This document shows, in pieces, positions 44,245 to 52,852 of a stretch of DNA of 64,000 bases. The translations under genes and the position numbers were made by a program. Source of the DNA: Bacillus sp. FJAT-45350 (lineage in GTDB: Bacteria > Bacillota > Bacilli > Bacillales > NISU01). The stretch covers positions 2,674,079-2,738,078 of the forward strand of contig NZ_NISU01000001.1 in assembly GCF_002335805.1 (NCBI RefSeq). The letters are read 5' to 3'. Within the stretch, counting starts at the first letter, position 1. The number at the start of each line of letters is the position of its first letter. The notes below the pieces were generated by a model that was not told the origin of the DNA, searched no databases, and was given only the letters and a program-made list of their open reading frames with translations.

Positions 44245-46620
44245 TTATATTACATCAATTGTCAATTTACCTATTTTCGTATCTTTATCATAATCAATCA
44301 ATGTAATTTCCTTTCCATTTATTCTGACACTCGTCACTTCTTCTAACTGATGAATAACTAATTTCCATTCTTTCCATGATGGAGTGAAGGTTGTGTTTAC
44401 ATTCTCAAGTGTAATTTCAACACTTTGTTTAGAAGCTATACAACGAATCGTACTTTCGAACGACTTTCCTTTTTCATAATCAAAGGTCTTGCCATCATCT
44501 TCATAGAAATGATAACTTATTTCTTCACCCTGTTTTGGATATATATGAATCGTTACTTTCTTATCTGGGACCTCAGTTGAACGCTTAACTGAACCATGTG
44601 GAAGAATAGCACCTTCCTTCACGAAAATTGGTAATGTTTCAATGTCTGCATTTATGAGATGATGTTGCTTTCCTGTAAGCTTTTCATCGGTCCAGTAATT
44701 AACCCAGTTACCTTCAGGCAAGTAAACAACACGGTGAAAAGTATCTGGCGTTAAAATCGGTGCAACAATAACTTGCTCACCAACCATGAATTGATCAGAT
44801 AAGTTAAATGTATTTTCATCTGTTGGGTATTCCATTACTAGTGGTCGCATAACTGGTACACCTGTTTTACTTGCTTCTTTAAAAAGTGTATAGAGGTGTG
44901 GCATCCAAACATACCTTTGTTCAATATATTTTTTTACGTTTTTCTCTACTTCTTCTCCAAATGACCAAGGCTCTTGTCTTACTGTATCTAGTGCACTATG
45001 ATTTCTAAAATAAGGGGTAAACGTACCAAACTGTGTCCAACGTGCTAATAGCTGCCCTGTAGCATCATGAGCAAAGCCTCCTACATCAGGACCACAGAAC
45101 GGAACACCTGACATCCCCAGGTTCATACACATCGGCAGTGCCATTTGCAAATGCTCCCAGAAGCTTCGGTTATCACCCGTCCAAACTGTTCCATAACGTT
45201 GAACACCAGCATAACCAGCACGTGTTAATAGAAATGGACGCTTTCCGTTTAACTGTTTTTTCAACCCTTCGTACGTGGATTCGCCCATAAAAAATCCATA
45301 TACATTATGTAGCTCACGATGTGTTTTTGGTTGGCCATCGTTTCCATGCATCACTTTTACATCCATTGTTTTTGTTTCGTTAAACACAGCAGGCTCGTTC
45401 ATGTCATTCCAAATGCCCTCTATTCCTAACTCAGTATAAAATTTATGCTTCTCTCCCCACCATTTTCGCACATGTGTATTAGTGAAATCAGGGAAAGCAC
45501 TGTTACCAGGCCACACCTCACCAAAGTAAATATTTCCTTCGATATATTTACAGAAGTTATCCTTCTGAATTCCCTCTTGATAGATTGAATACTCAGGATC
45601 CTCTTTCACACCAGGATCTACAATCGGCACAACATGAATTCCTATATTCTGTAAATCTCGAATAAGAGCTTCTGGATTAGGAAAACGCTCTTCATCAAAT
45701 GTAAACACACGATACCCGTCCATATAATGAATATCTAAGTATACAGCATCAATAGGAATTTCTTTTTCAAGAAATTGACTTACAAGTTCACGTACTTCCT
45801 TCTCCGTTTCATAGCTATAGCGTGATTGATGATAGCCAAGAGCCCACTTAGGAGGAAGAGGCATTCTACCTGTAATCGTAGTATATTGTTCAAGCACGTC
45901 TTTTGGACTTGGACCTAGAAAGACATAATAATCTATCTGACCACCTTCAGCCCAAAATGAGTACATTTCCGTAGATGTTTTCATATCAAATGCTGTTTTA
46001 AACGTGTTATCAAAGAAAATTCCGTGTGCTTTTCCATCCCTCACCGTCATAAAGTATGGAATTGATTGATATAATGCATCAATTTCAGGATTATGTGGTG
46101 CAAATACATCCGAGTTCCACATCGTCATTTTCTCCCCACGTTTATCAAGAAAACTCGTCTTCTCTCCAAATCCATAGAAGTGGTCATCCTCGTCCATTTC
46201 TTTAAAACATATTACTTCCTTCTTTTCATTAAAGCCCATCCCGTGCTCATTCTCACTTACTAATAGCCTACAAGCATCATTATATATTGAAATTCGTAGA
46301 GGAGACTTTGTTACTGAAAGCTTTAATTTTTTACTATGAATTTCGACTAAACCTTTGTCTTCTTGAATAGAAAAGCCAATACTCTCTGGTTCTTTAATTA
46401 CGGCAAAACTCGTAGCTAACGATGGCTTTTCTTTTGGGTTCATGATAATACGTACAATGTCAGCACGAATAAAGAAAATTGTAACAAACCCATTCTCACA
46501 TACAATCTGAACGGACTGATTTTCTTTTTTATACGAAACTAATGCTCCAACATCCTGATAATTAGTTCCTTTAAGCTGCTTTTTCTTTCCTGGGTGTATG
46601 GCGAAGCTTGAATCTTCCAT
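44245..46620 (-). CDS. GH31 alpha-glucosidase
   Basis: The 791-residue glycoside hydrolase family 31 enzyme has the N-terminal beta-sandwich and a TIM barrel with the nucleophile motif GIWNDMNEPAVF. It also has PVVDPGVKEDPEY- and GAFTPYFRNH-type substrate-site segments (here IVDPGVKEDPEYSIY and GTFTPYFRNHSALD). It releases glucose from alpha-linked oligosaccharides. No signal peptide is present, so it is cytoplasmic. The ATG at 46620 follows GGAGGAA and is preferred to one six codons upstream. No sugar transporter is adjacent. Confidence 0.93.
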   Translation of the reverse strand: MEDSSFAIHPGKKKQLKGTNYQDVGALVSYKKENQSVQIVCENGFVTIFFIRADIVRIIMNPKEKPSLATSFAVIKEPESIGFSIQEDKGLVEIHSKKLKLSVTKSPLRISIYNDACRLLVSENEHGMGFNEKKEVICFKEMDEDDHFYGFGEKTSFLDKRGEKMTMWNSDVFAPHNPEIDALYQSIPYFMTVRDGKAHGIFFDNTFKTAFDMKTSTEMYSFWAEGGQIDYYVFLGPSPKDVLEQYTTITGRMPLPPKWALGYHQSRYSYETEKEVRELVSQFLEKEIPIDAVYLDIHYMDGYRVFTFDEERFPNPEALIRDLQNIGIHVVPIVDPGVKEDPEYSIYQEGIQKDNFCKYIEGNIYFGEVWPGNSAFPDFTNTHVRKWWGEKHKFYTELGIEGIWNDMNEPAVFNETKTMDVKVMHGNDGQPKTHRELHNVYGFFMGESTYEGLKKQLNGKRPFLLTRAGYAGVQRYGTVWTGDNRSFWEHLQMALPMCMNLGMSGVPFCGPDVGGFAHDATGQLLARWTQFGTFTPYFRNHSALDTVRQEPWSFGEEVEKNVKKYIEQRYVWMPHLYTLFKEASKTGVPVMRPLVMEYPTDENTFNLSDQFMVGEQVIVAPILTPDTFHRVVYLPEGNWVNYWTDEKLTGKQHHLINADIETLPIFVKEGAILPHGSVKRSTEVPDKKVTIHIYPKQGEEISYHFYEDDGKTFDYEKGKSFESTIRCIASKQSVEITLENVNTTFTPSWKEWKLVIHQLEEVTSVRINGKEITLIDYDKDTKIGKLTIDVI

Positions 46621-46706
46621 TGCAGTTCCTCCAATCACATCACTTACATAGTAATTTACACATAGTGTATTCGATTACCTTGTTAAATAATTACTTTAGA
46701 AAAGAA

Positions 46707-46869
46707 AAGAGGCTAGGACAAAAGATTCTTTTGACCTTTTGTCCTAGCCTCGAAGCGATTAGCGGAGTCTCTACATCTTTTAAAAGGCTTGAAAGGAGTG
46801 ATTTTCTCCTTTCAAGGCGCGTAGTGAACGGAGTCATTGCATCCTCTATTGAAGACTTGTGTCCCAACC
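46707..46869 (+). repeat. Dispersed hairpin repeat, copy B
   Basis: First hairpin GGCTAGGACAAAAG/CTTTTGTCCTAGCC, then CTCTACATCTTTTAA, an inner stem CTTGAAAGGAG/CTCCTTTCAAG, and GCGCGTAGTGAACGGAGTCATTGC. It shares the two-hairpin layout with copy A and exact segments with copy D. Confidence 0.65.
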
Positions 46870-46891
46870 TTTATTAGCTTGAATGCTAGTT

Positions 46892-47142
46892 TTATTTGTC
46901 AGAATATACTTCTTCAAATATTCCTACTACATCTTCAACTGTTAGTGAATGCGTACCTGCTAAGACCCCCGATTCACCCCCACCGATACGAATCGTTTCT
47001 TCTGCCATTAGGCGAATGTCGCTAAGGTTTATACCTACATTTTCAAGCGTATCATATCCATTCAATTCCTTAAACCAATGAACAACCGCTTCAATTGTTT
47101 TTTCTGCAGCCTGTTCATCGTGTTCAGCACTATCACAGCTAT
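46892..47142 (-). pseudogene. Iron-containing alcohol dehydrogenase 3' remnant
   Basis: The minus strand reads about 80 codons ending in TAA: AAEKTIEAVVHWFKELNGYD, then ENVGINLSDIRLMAEE and LTVEDVVGIFEEVYSDK. This matches the C-terminal helices of Fe-dependent alcohol dehydrogenases (YugJ/YqhD-like). Upstream of about 47142 the similarity stops abruptly, with no start codon or RBS. It is a 5'-truncated relic. Confidence 0.55.
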
Positions 47143-47192
47143 GTGTAAGATATCAAATTCAACTACAAGAGTAAAATAACATGTTTTTTACA

Positions 47193-47231
47193 ATTCAAAA
47201 GGAGAGTAGATCACTACTCTCCTTTTGAACG
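47193..47231 (-). terminator. Terminator of the MarR-azoreductase-oxidoreductase unit
   Basis: TTCAAAAGGAGAGTAG and CTACTCTCCTTTTGAA form a 16-bp perfect stem with a four-base loop right after the oxidoreductase gene. Confidence 0.85.
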
Positions 47232-47232
47232 A

Positions 47233-47793
47233 TTATTTTAAAATGTCATGGTCAACATAACGTTCTCCATTAAGCTGACTAACTACATTAAATGCAACCT
47301 TTGCTCCATCACCAGCAGTAATGATTGTGTGAACACTAACTCCTGCTACTGTACCCGCTGCCCAAATTCCTTCAACATTAGTTTTACCTTCAGAATCTAC
47401 ATCAATTACAGTCTTTATTCTTGGTTCACTACCATCTTTCGTACTAACTCCTACTGATTCTGCTAGATTAACTGCAACACCAGTAGCTATAATTACATGC
47501 TTTGCTTCGTACGATTGGTCTTCTGTTTCTACTTTAAATCCACCGTCTGTTTTTGAAATTGATTCAACAGTTGTCTCTACTAATTCAGAACCAAACTTAG
47601 TTGCTTGTTTCTTCCCTGTTTCAAGTAAATCAGGACCTGAAACTTCCATTACTCCATAATGATTTTCTACCCAAGCTCTTGCTGTCATGCTTTTGTTATT
47701 ATCAACTAATAAAGTCTTCTTTCCTGCCTTTGCAGTAATAAGTGCAGCACTTGCCCCAGCAGGACCTGCGCCAATAATTGCGATATCGTACAT
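47233..47793 (-). CDS. Short thioredoxin-reductase-like flavoprotein
   Basis: The 186-residue protein has the FAD motif IIGAGPAGASAALITAKAG, VIIATG, and the C-terminal FAD motif GIWAAGTVAG. The central NADPH-binding Rossmann domain and the CxxC of true thioredoxin reductase are missing, so it is a half-size member. It is 41 bases after azoR in the same direction and probably shares its MarR control. It may reduce quinones or act in thiol stress; this is inferred from context. Confidence 0.75.
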   Translation of the reverse strand: MYDIAIIGAGPAGASAALITAKAGKKTLLVDNNKSMTARAWVENHYGVMEVSGPDLLETGKKQATKFGSELVETTVESISKTDGGFKVETEDQSYEAKHVIIATGVAVNLAESVGVSTKDGSEPRIKTVIDVDSEGKTNVEGIWAAGTVAGVSVHTIITAGDGAKVAFNVVSQLNGERYVDHDILK

Positions 47794-47834
47794 AAACTAA
47801 CACTCCTTTTTCTTAATAAAGTGAGATACTATAA

Positions 47835-48461
47835 TTAAAACTTAGCAGCTACTTTTGCTGCAGTTTGTAACCCTTCTTCAATAATTGCTTCTGCTTTATC
47901 AGGGAACTGATTATGACCTTCAATAATTACATCCGTTGTCTCTTGAACTCCCCAGAAGTTAAACATAGTTTTCACAAAATTTACTGCCATTTCTGCAGAT
48001 TGAGCAGGACCTTCTGAGTACACTCCACCTCTTGCATTTAATAGAGCAACCTGTTTATCAGGTATTAGACCGACTGGACCTTCAGCTGTATATCGGAATG
48101 TCTTACCAGCTTGAGCTAAATAGTCTAAATAAGTGTGTAATACAGCAGGCACCGTAAAGTTCCATAGCGGGAATGCAATTACTACCTTATCTGCTTCAAG
48201 GAATTGATTTAAATATTTTATTACTAAATCAGTTGCTTCCTTCTCTGAAGAAGTTAAATCTATCCCATTAGCAAGCTTATACATACCATTAATCTTATCT
48301 GTATCATAGTAAGGTAGATTTTCTTTAAATAAATCAAGTTCAGTTACAGTATCTTCAGGGTGTGATTCTTTATAACTTTCAAGAAAAGCTTGATAAAGCT
48401 TTACACTCACCGCTTGTTCAATTGGTCTTGAATTAGCTTTAATAAATAATACATATGCCAT
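47835..48461 (-). CDS. azoR: FMN-dependent NADH-azoreductase
   Basis: The 208-residue flavodoxin-fold enzyme has FIKANSRPIEQAVS (FMN phosphate loop), VVIAFPLWNFTVPAVLHTYLD and LLNARGGVYSEGP. It performs two-electron reduction of azo dyes and quinones with NADH, protecting against electrophiles. Two tandem palindromes GTTGT(T/C)ATAGCAAC lie 28-71 bases before its start and are probable operators of the MarR regulator encoded just upstream. Confidence 0.93.
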   Translation of the reverse strand: MAYVLFIKANSRPIEQAVSVKLYQAFLESYKESHPEDTVTELDLFKENLPYYDTDKINGMYKLANGIDLTSSEKEATDLVIKYLNQFLEADKVVIAFPLWNFTVPAVLHTYLDYLAQAGKTFRYTAEGPVGLIPDKQVALLNARGGVYSEGPAQSAEMAVNFVKTMFNFWGVQETTDVIIEGHNQFPDKAEAIIEEGLQTAAKVAAKF

Positions 48462-48488
48462 TAAAAATACCTCCAGTAATATAATTAA

Positions 48489-48532
48489 GTTGTTATAGCA
48501 ACCTTATAGCTCCATTAAGTTGTCATAGCAAC
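48489..48532. promoter_or_regulatory. Tandem MarR operators upstream of azoR
   Basis: GTTGTTATAGCAAC (48489-48502) and GTTGTCATAGCAAC (48519-48532) are near-perfect palindromes spaced 30 bp centre to centre, about three helical turns. A third, half-conserved copy GTTGCTATACATAC lies at 49010-49023 upstream of the regulator gene, suggesting autoregulation. Confidence 0.7.
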
Positions 48533-48552
48533 TAAAATAGATAAATGTCCAA

Positions 48553-48987
48553 TTATCTATTAGTTTGGACATTTATATTAATTTTTGAAAGAATTCGTTC
48601 TAATTCATCTAACTCTTCTTTTGAAATACCATTACAAACTACCTCATTAAACTCTTCTGCGATAGGAATTATTTCTTCACCAAGTTCTTTACCACTTGGA
48701 GTAAGATAGAGTCTTACAGAACGACGATCATCTTGACAATTGCTTCTTCTAATGAAGCCTTTTTTCTCAAGACTAGAAGCCATTCTTGCAATATTCGTCT
48801 TATCCTTAGCAAGCTTTTCTACAAGTTGATTCTGAGTCAAGCCATCCTTTTCCCAAAGAAGCATCATAATCAAATTCTGCTCTGGAGCCAGATTGAATTC
48901 AGCTAACTTACTTTTAATAAAGCTAGTAAGGAACAAATCTGTTTTATGAATTTTAATACTTATATAGTCTTGTAAAGATAATTTCAA
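48553..48987 (-). CDS. MarR-family transcriptional regulator
   Basis: The 144-residue winged-helix protein has the MarR core: MMLLWEKDGLTQNQLVEKL, then DKTNIARMASSLEKKGFI and the wing RRSNCQDDRRSVRLYLTP. It has one cysteine in the wing region and one near the C terminus (VVCNG) that could sense electrophiles, as YodB/MhqR-type regulators do. Palindromic sites around its own start and before azoR make it the likely repressor of this unit. Confidence 0.9.
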   Translation of the reverse strand: MKLSLQDYISIKIHKTDLFLTSFIKSKLAEFNLAPEQNLIMMLLWEKDGLTQNQLVEKLAKDKTNIARMASSLEKKGFIRRSNCQDDRRSVRLYLTPSGKELGEEIIPIAEEFNEVVCNGISKEELDELERILSKININVQTNR

Positions 48988-49105
48988 ATGAATCCCTCTC
49001 TAAAAATAGTTGCTATACATACTATTTATATGGTTTAGTATAATTAATGGCAATACCGTTGTCAATTAATAAGACTCTCGTAGTGTTTTCTGTTTTTTTA
49101 ATTAC

Positions 49106-49240
49106 CTAGTTCCACTGTTTTATAAAAGCAAAAAAACCTCTAAGCAATAACTTTATCGGAAATAAAATTAGTTCAGGTATGAAAAATAGTACATCTAGGA
49201 CCCAATCCCATTTCCCTTCCTTCCTATTTTTCCTTTTCAT
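49106..49240 (-). CDS. Small membrane protein, 44 aa
   Basis: GGGGTGAG precedes an ATG opening MKRKNRKEGKWDWVLDVLFF and then IPELILFPIKLLLRGFFAFI and KQWN. It has a basic N terminus and one long amphipathic or membrane helix. It is not in any family I can name. RBS and composition support a real gene. Confidence 0.55.
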   Translation of the reverse strand: MKRKNRKEGKWDWVLDVLFFIPELILFPIKLLLRGFFAFIKQWN

Positions 49241-49324
49241 TATCTCACCCCAACAGATGATTTATTCTCCAGAATAAGCTCAATACTACCTAATTATATT
49301 ACCATTTATAGGTTATTTTAAATA

Positions 49325-49360
49325 AAAAAGAGCCTCAGCAATATCCTGAAACTCTTACTT
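49325..49360 (-). terminator. Terminator of the second E1 operon
   Basis: GAGTTTCAGG/CTGAGGCTC with a following TTTTTT on the minus strand, about 25 bases after the E1 beta stop. Confidence 0.75.
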
Positions 49361-49383
49361 TTAAACAAAATTTATTTAAAAAT

Positions 49384-50379
49384 TTAAAAATGAACAACCT
49401 TTTGAATTCCTTTTTGGATACGAGCAGCTGTCGGTATATAATGTTTCTCTAATGCCCAAAAAGGTACATGAACATCTGCCCCAGTTACCCGCTCTACTGG
49501 TGCTTTCATATATAAGAATGACGTGTCATTGATAATAGATACAATATCGTTTCCAAGGCCACCCGTTGACTGTGCCTCATGAACGATAACACAGCGTCCT
49601 GTTTTTTGAACTGATTCTGCAATTATGTCTTTATCAATTGGGTACAATGTACGTAAATCGATTACATCGCAAGATACTCCACCTTTTTCCGCCTCTTCGG
49701 CAGCTTTTATCGCAATTGGCATCATCGCACCCCATGCGATAATAGTTACATCTTCGCCTTCTTTTACTTTTTCTCCTTTTCCAATTTCAATAGTATACTT
49801 CCCTTCTGGAACATCCCCACGTACTGAACGATAAGAATGAAGTGCTTCTAAAAACAATACCGGGTCAGGGTCTTCAATCGCTGAAATTAATAAACCCTTT
49901 GCATCATGGGGAGTTGATGGACAAACAACTTTAATTCCCGGCATATGAGTAAATAAAGCCTCCACACTATCAGAGTGAATTTCCGGAGCACGTACACCAG
50001 CTCCATAAGGGGCACGAATTACCATAGGAACTGTAAATTCTCCTAATGAACGATAACGCATACGTGTTGCATGAGTCATTATTTGTTCGTAGGCAGGATA
50101 AATAAAGCCAGCAAATTGTATTTCAGCAATTGGCTTCATTCCATTCATCGCCATTCCGATCGATGTACCAATAATGCCTGCTTCACTTAATGGCGTATCA
50201 AATACTCGCTCCTCACCAAACTCTGCTTGAAGTCCATCAGTTGCACGAAATACGCCCCCATTCTGTCCAACATCTTCACCTAAAATGATTACTTCTTCCT
50301 GTTCTTGAAGCATTACACGCATACCATCTGTAATTGCTTGAATAAATGTTAGCTGTTTCGTCTTTGCCATCGTTACCAT
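49384..50379 (-). CDS. Second 2-oxoacid dehydrogenase E1 beta subunit
   Basis: The 331-residue protein is a close paralogue of the E1 beta at 39238-40266: EDVGQNGGVFRATDGLQ, DTPLSEAGIIG and PYGAGVRAPEIHSDS. It starts right after the alpha stop codon with GAGGTGA inside the alpha gene. No E2 or E3 follows, so this E1 must borrow them, most simply from the operon 9 kb away. Confidence 0.92.
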   Translation of the reverse strand: MVTMAKTKQLTFIQAITDGMRVMLQEQEEVIILGEDVGQNGGVFRATDGLQAEFGEERVFDTPLSEAGIIGTSIGMAMNGMKPIAEIQFAGFIYPAYEQIMTHATRMRYRSLGEFTVPMVIRAPYGAGVRAPEIHSDSVEALFTHMPGIKVVCPSTPHDAKGLLISAIEDPDPVLFLEALHSYRSVRGDVPEGKYTIEIGKGEKVKEGEDVTIIAWGAMMPIAIKAAEEAEKGGVSCDVIDLRTLYPIDKDIIAESVQKTGRCVIVHEAQSTGGLGNDIVSIINDTSFLYMKAPVERVTGADVHVPFWALEKHYIPTAARIQKGIQKVVHF

Positions 50380-51483
50380 TTATACTTCACCTCGCAAATG
50401 CTTTAAGTACTGTTCCTTTTGCTCTTTGATAGTCCAAGTAGACTCTTCAAACATATAATCATAGATATGATTTATATCAGGTGGTGGCATCGTTTCCATT
50501 TCTTTAACCGCAGCGTCCACTTCTTTTGTCGATTCATCTTGTACTTGTTGTGCGTAAGCTTCTTCCCAGTACCCGTACTCTTTCATGAATAATTCTAGGC
50601 GTGTAATTGGGTCATTTTCTCTCCGCTTTTCACTTTCATCCTGGTCACGATATTTACTAGGGTCATCTGCCGTTGTATGCGCACCATATCTCCAAGTCAT
50701 CGCTTCAATAAGAGTTGGACCCTCACCATTACGAGCACGCTCCACTGCCTTCTTCGTTTCAAAATAAACAGCAAAGATATCATTACCATCAATTCGAACA
50801 CCAGGAATTTCATAAGCAACTGACTTTTGTGCAATCGTACTTGAATTCATTTGCTTCCAGATTGGCAGTGAAATAGCATAATTATTGTTCTGATTAAAAA
50901 ATACAACAGGTGCTTTAAAGACACTAGCGAAATTTAACCCTTCATGGAAATCACCTTCAGATGTAGCTCCATCACCAAAGTAAGAAATAGCTACTTGACC
51001 AGTACCTCGTTTCTTCGCTGCCATTGCCGCACCTGTTGCTAATGGTAATTGAGTCGCAATCGGAACAGATGGAGGTAAAATCTTCTTTCCTTTAGGTGGT
51101 ACATTCCCCTCTACTCTTCCATTCCATGAAGATAAAATAGAATAAGAGTTTCCAAATGTAATACTTGCAGCATGGTCTCTATAGGTAGGAAACATCCAAT
51201 CATTTTCATCTAATGCATAGGCACTACCAACCTGAGCTGCCTCTTGCCCTTCAAATGGAGGATATGTACCAAGACGTCCCTGACGCTGAAGACTTTTTGC
51301 TTTCCGATCGAATATTCTCATACAAACTAACTGACGGTAGAACTTTTTAACTAACTCCTCAGAGATAGCGCTTTTATATAAATCTGTGACAAACTTACCT
51401 TGATTATCAATAACTTGAATGATAGGAAATTGAGTATTATAATCTGTACTATTTGTAGCCGGTCGAATTTTTGTTTCAGTCAA
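50380..51483 (-). CDS. Second 2-oxoacid dehydrogenase E1 alpha subunit
   Basis: The 367-residue alpha subunit has the thiamine-diphosphate motif GDGATSEGDFHEGLNFASVF...NN and YGAHTTADDPSKYR. I choose the TTG at 51483 behind GAAGGGGTG; the longer frame has no RBS. It is clearly a paralogue of the E1 alpha at 40267-41334 but has diverged across the protein. A different oxoacid preference is plausible. Confidence 0.9.
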   Translation of the reverse strand: MTETKIRPATNSTDYNTQFPIIQVIDNQGKFVTDLYKSAISEELVKKFYRQLVCMRIFDRKAKSLQRQGRLGTYPPFEGQEAAQVGSAYALDENDWMFPTYRDHAASITFGNSYSILSSWNGRVEGNVPPKGKKILPPSVPIATQLPLATGAAMAAKKRGTGQVAISYFGDGATSEGDFHEGLNFASVFKAPVVFFNQNNNYAISLPIWKQMNSSTIAQKSVAYEIPGVRIDGNDIFAVYFETKKAVERARNGEGPTLIEAMTWRYGAHTTADDPSKYRDQDESEKRRENDPITRLELFMKEYGYWEEAYAQQVQDESTKEVDAAVKEMETMPPPDINHIYDYMFEESTWTIKEQKEQYLKHLRGEV

Positions 51484-51952
51484 TTCAAACACCCCTTCGT
51501 AATCAAAAGAAAGAATTTTCAAAACCTTGTGATTACAAATAGTAATACAAATAAAAAATTCTCGCAAATACCTAATTTAAAGCTTTTAAACTTTTAGGTA
51601 GTAAACTAGCGCAGTGGGTAGATAACCCGTTTTATGAATTAGAGAATTTCGACAAAAAAAGCACTCACATCGATGGTAAGTACTTCCCTCTTACTATATA
51701 GTCATAACTATATAACTGTTCACCTTTAAAATATGCAGTACTACTTAAGTATCCTTGAAAATTTATTGACTGATATCCTCAGAAGAGTTAAACTATACAT
51801 AGGCATGAGTGGTTTATCGGGTAGGTGCAAGTCACCTCGAAGGTAGGGTGCTCTTTTTTTATAGCTACTATTTTAAAATGTAATGGTCGGTTTTAAATTA
51901 CATTGACACTTATTGAAGAAACTGATATTATTAATTTTGTTAGTTTAAATAT
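51484..51952. other. Intergenic region before tRNA-Leu with a possible small RNA
   Basis: There is no protein gene. Features seen are a promoter-like pair and a short terminated hairpin RNA (51766-51859, see separate entry). The rest is AT-rich. Confidence 0.45.
51801..51859 (+). ncRNA. Candidate short structured RNA
   Basis: TTGACT (51766-51771), 17 bases, TAAACT (51789-51794) is a sigma-A-like promoter. About six bases later a roughly 60-nt segment contains AGGTG/CACCT and a GC-rich region ending GGGTGCTC followed by seven Ts. Start and stop signals of transcription with no ORF between them suggest a small RNA or a leader. No known RNA family was recognised. Confidence 0.4.
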
Positions 51953-52037
51953 GCCGGTATGGCGGAATTGGCAGACGCGCACGACTCAAAATCGTGTTCC
52001 TTCTGGAGTGTCGGTTCGACCCCGACTACCGGTACCA
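51953..52037 (+). tRNA. tRNA-Leu (CAA)
   Basis: Class II tRNA with encoded CCA; anticodon loop CTCAAAA. In B. subtilis trnD the last gene is tRNA-Leu(CAA) on the same strand as the rest; here it stands alone on the opposite strand. Confidence 0.92.
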
Positions 52038-52067
52038 TTTTTATACATAACTACAATAGCATATACA

Positions 52068-52100
52068 ACGCCTTTCTACATATGTAGAAAGGCGTTTTTT
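52068..52100 (+). terminator. Terminator of tRNA-Leu (CAA)
   Basis: ACGCCTTTCTAC and GTAGAAAGGCGT form a perfect 12-bp stem followed by TTTTTT. Confidence 0.9.
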
Positions 52101-52142
52101 GGTTTATAATTTACCAAACTGTCTATATTAGTAGTTACCATT

Positions 52143-52376
52143 TTACTTTCTATTTACTAAAGTTGTAATAACATAGGAAAACATTGCAGTTATGAAAATC
52201 AAAGCAGGTGTGTAATGTAAAACAAGGAAATCAAACCAATAAGGGTCAAACATCGAATGTCCCACAACTCGATGTTGTCTATAAAACCATACTACAACAA
52301 TTCTTTCGAATATTACTACAATAGAAATCGGTAGAAATAAAAACCAAAATGTGTACTTACGAAATAAATTGTACAT
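52143..52376 (-). CDS. Small membrane protein with two transmembrane segments
   Basis: The 77-residue product has hydrophobic segments at about 10-27 and 52-72 around a polar loop with HRVVGHSMFDPYW. I do not recognise it. It lies between the inverted tRNA-Leu gene and the tRNA cluster; no clear RBS was confirmed. Confidence 0.4.
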   Translation of the reverse strand: MYNLFRKYTFWFLFLPISIVVIFERIVVVWFYRQHRVVGHSMFDPYWFDFLVLHYTPALIFITAMFSYVITTLVNRK

Positions 52377-52519
52377 TTATTAATCCAACCTTTATCGTAT
52401 TAAATTTATTAGAGTACTTTTTGCTGTTCTTCGACAAATGGTACATTACTTAACTTTAAAAAACTACTATCTATTCTTCCATATCAACAAAAGTAATATG
52501 ATTTGATAAATTTTTGACC

Positions 52520-52560
52520 ACAAAAAAAAGACAACTCATTAAGAGATATTGTCTTTGTCT
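52520..52560 (-). terminator. Terminator of the rrn-tRNA operon
   Basis: On the minus strand AAAGACAA and TTGTCTTT pair around an AT-rich loop, followed by eight Ts, just after the last tRNA. Confidence 0.75.
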
Positions 52561-52574
52561 TTTATGTAAATAAA

Positions 52575-52663
52575 TGGTACCGAGGGCCGGACTTGAACCG
52601 GCACGATAGTCACCTACCGCAGGATTTTAAGTCCTGTGTGTCTGCCAATTCCACCACCCCGGC
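52575..52663 (-). tRNA. tRNA-Leu (TAA)
   Basis: Class II tRNA with encoded CCA and anticodon loop CTTAAAA. Last gene of the minus-strand cluster. Confidence 0.93.
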
Positions 52664-52681
52664 TAGGACTAATTATGTATA

Positions 52682-52756
52682 TGGAGGCGGCACCCGGATT
52701 CGAACCGGGGGATAAGGGTTTTGCAGACCCGTGCCTTACCACTTGGCTATGCCGCC
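52682..52756 (-). tRNA. tRNA-Cys (GCA)
   Basis: Cloverleaf with TTCGAA T-loop, anticodon GCA and encoded CCA. Confidence 0.93.
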
Positions 52757-52772
52757 TTCTTATTTTAAAAAT

Positions 52773-52847
52773 TGGAGCGGAAGACGAGATTCGAACTCGC
52801 GACCCCCACCTTGGCAAGGTGGTGTTCTACCACTGAACTACTTCCGC
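52773..52847 (-). tRNA. tRNA-Gly (GCC)
   Basis: Begins GCGGAAGTAGTTCAG; anticodon GCC; encoded CCA. Confidence 0.93.
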
Positions 52848-52852
52848 TTATA

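Noticed and set aside
47233-47793. Truncated thioredoxin reductase pseudogene
   Set aside because: Both FAD motifs, a start and a terminator are intact and half-size members of this kind exist, so it is kept as a gene.
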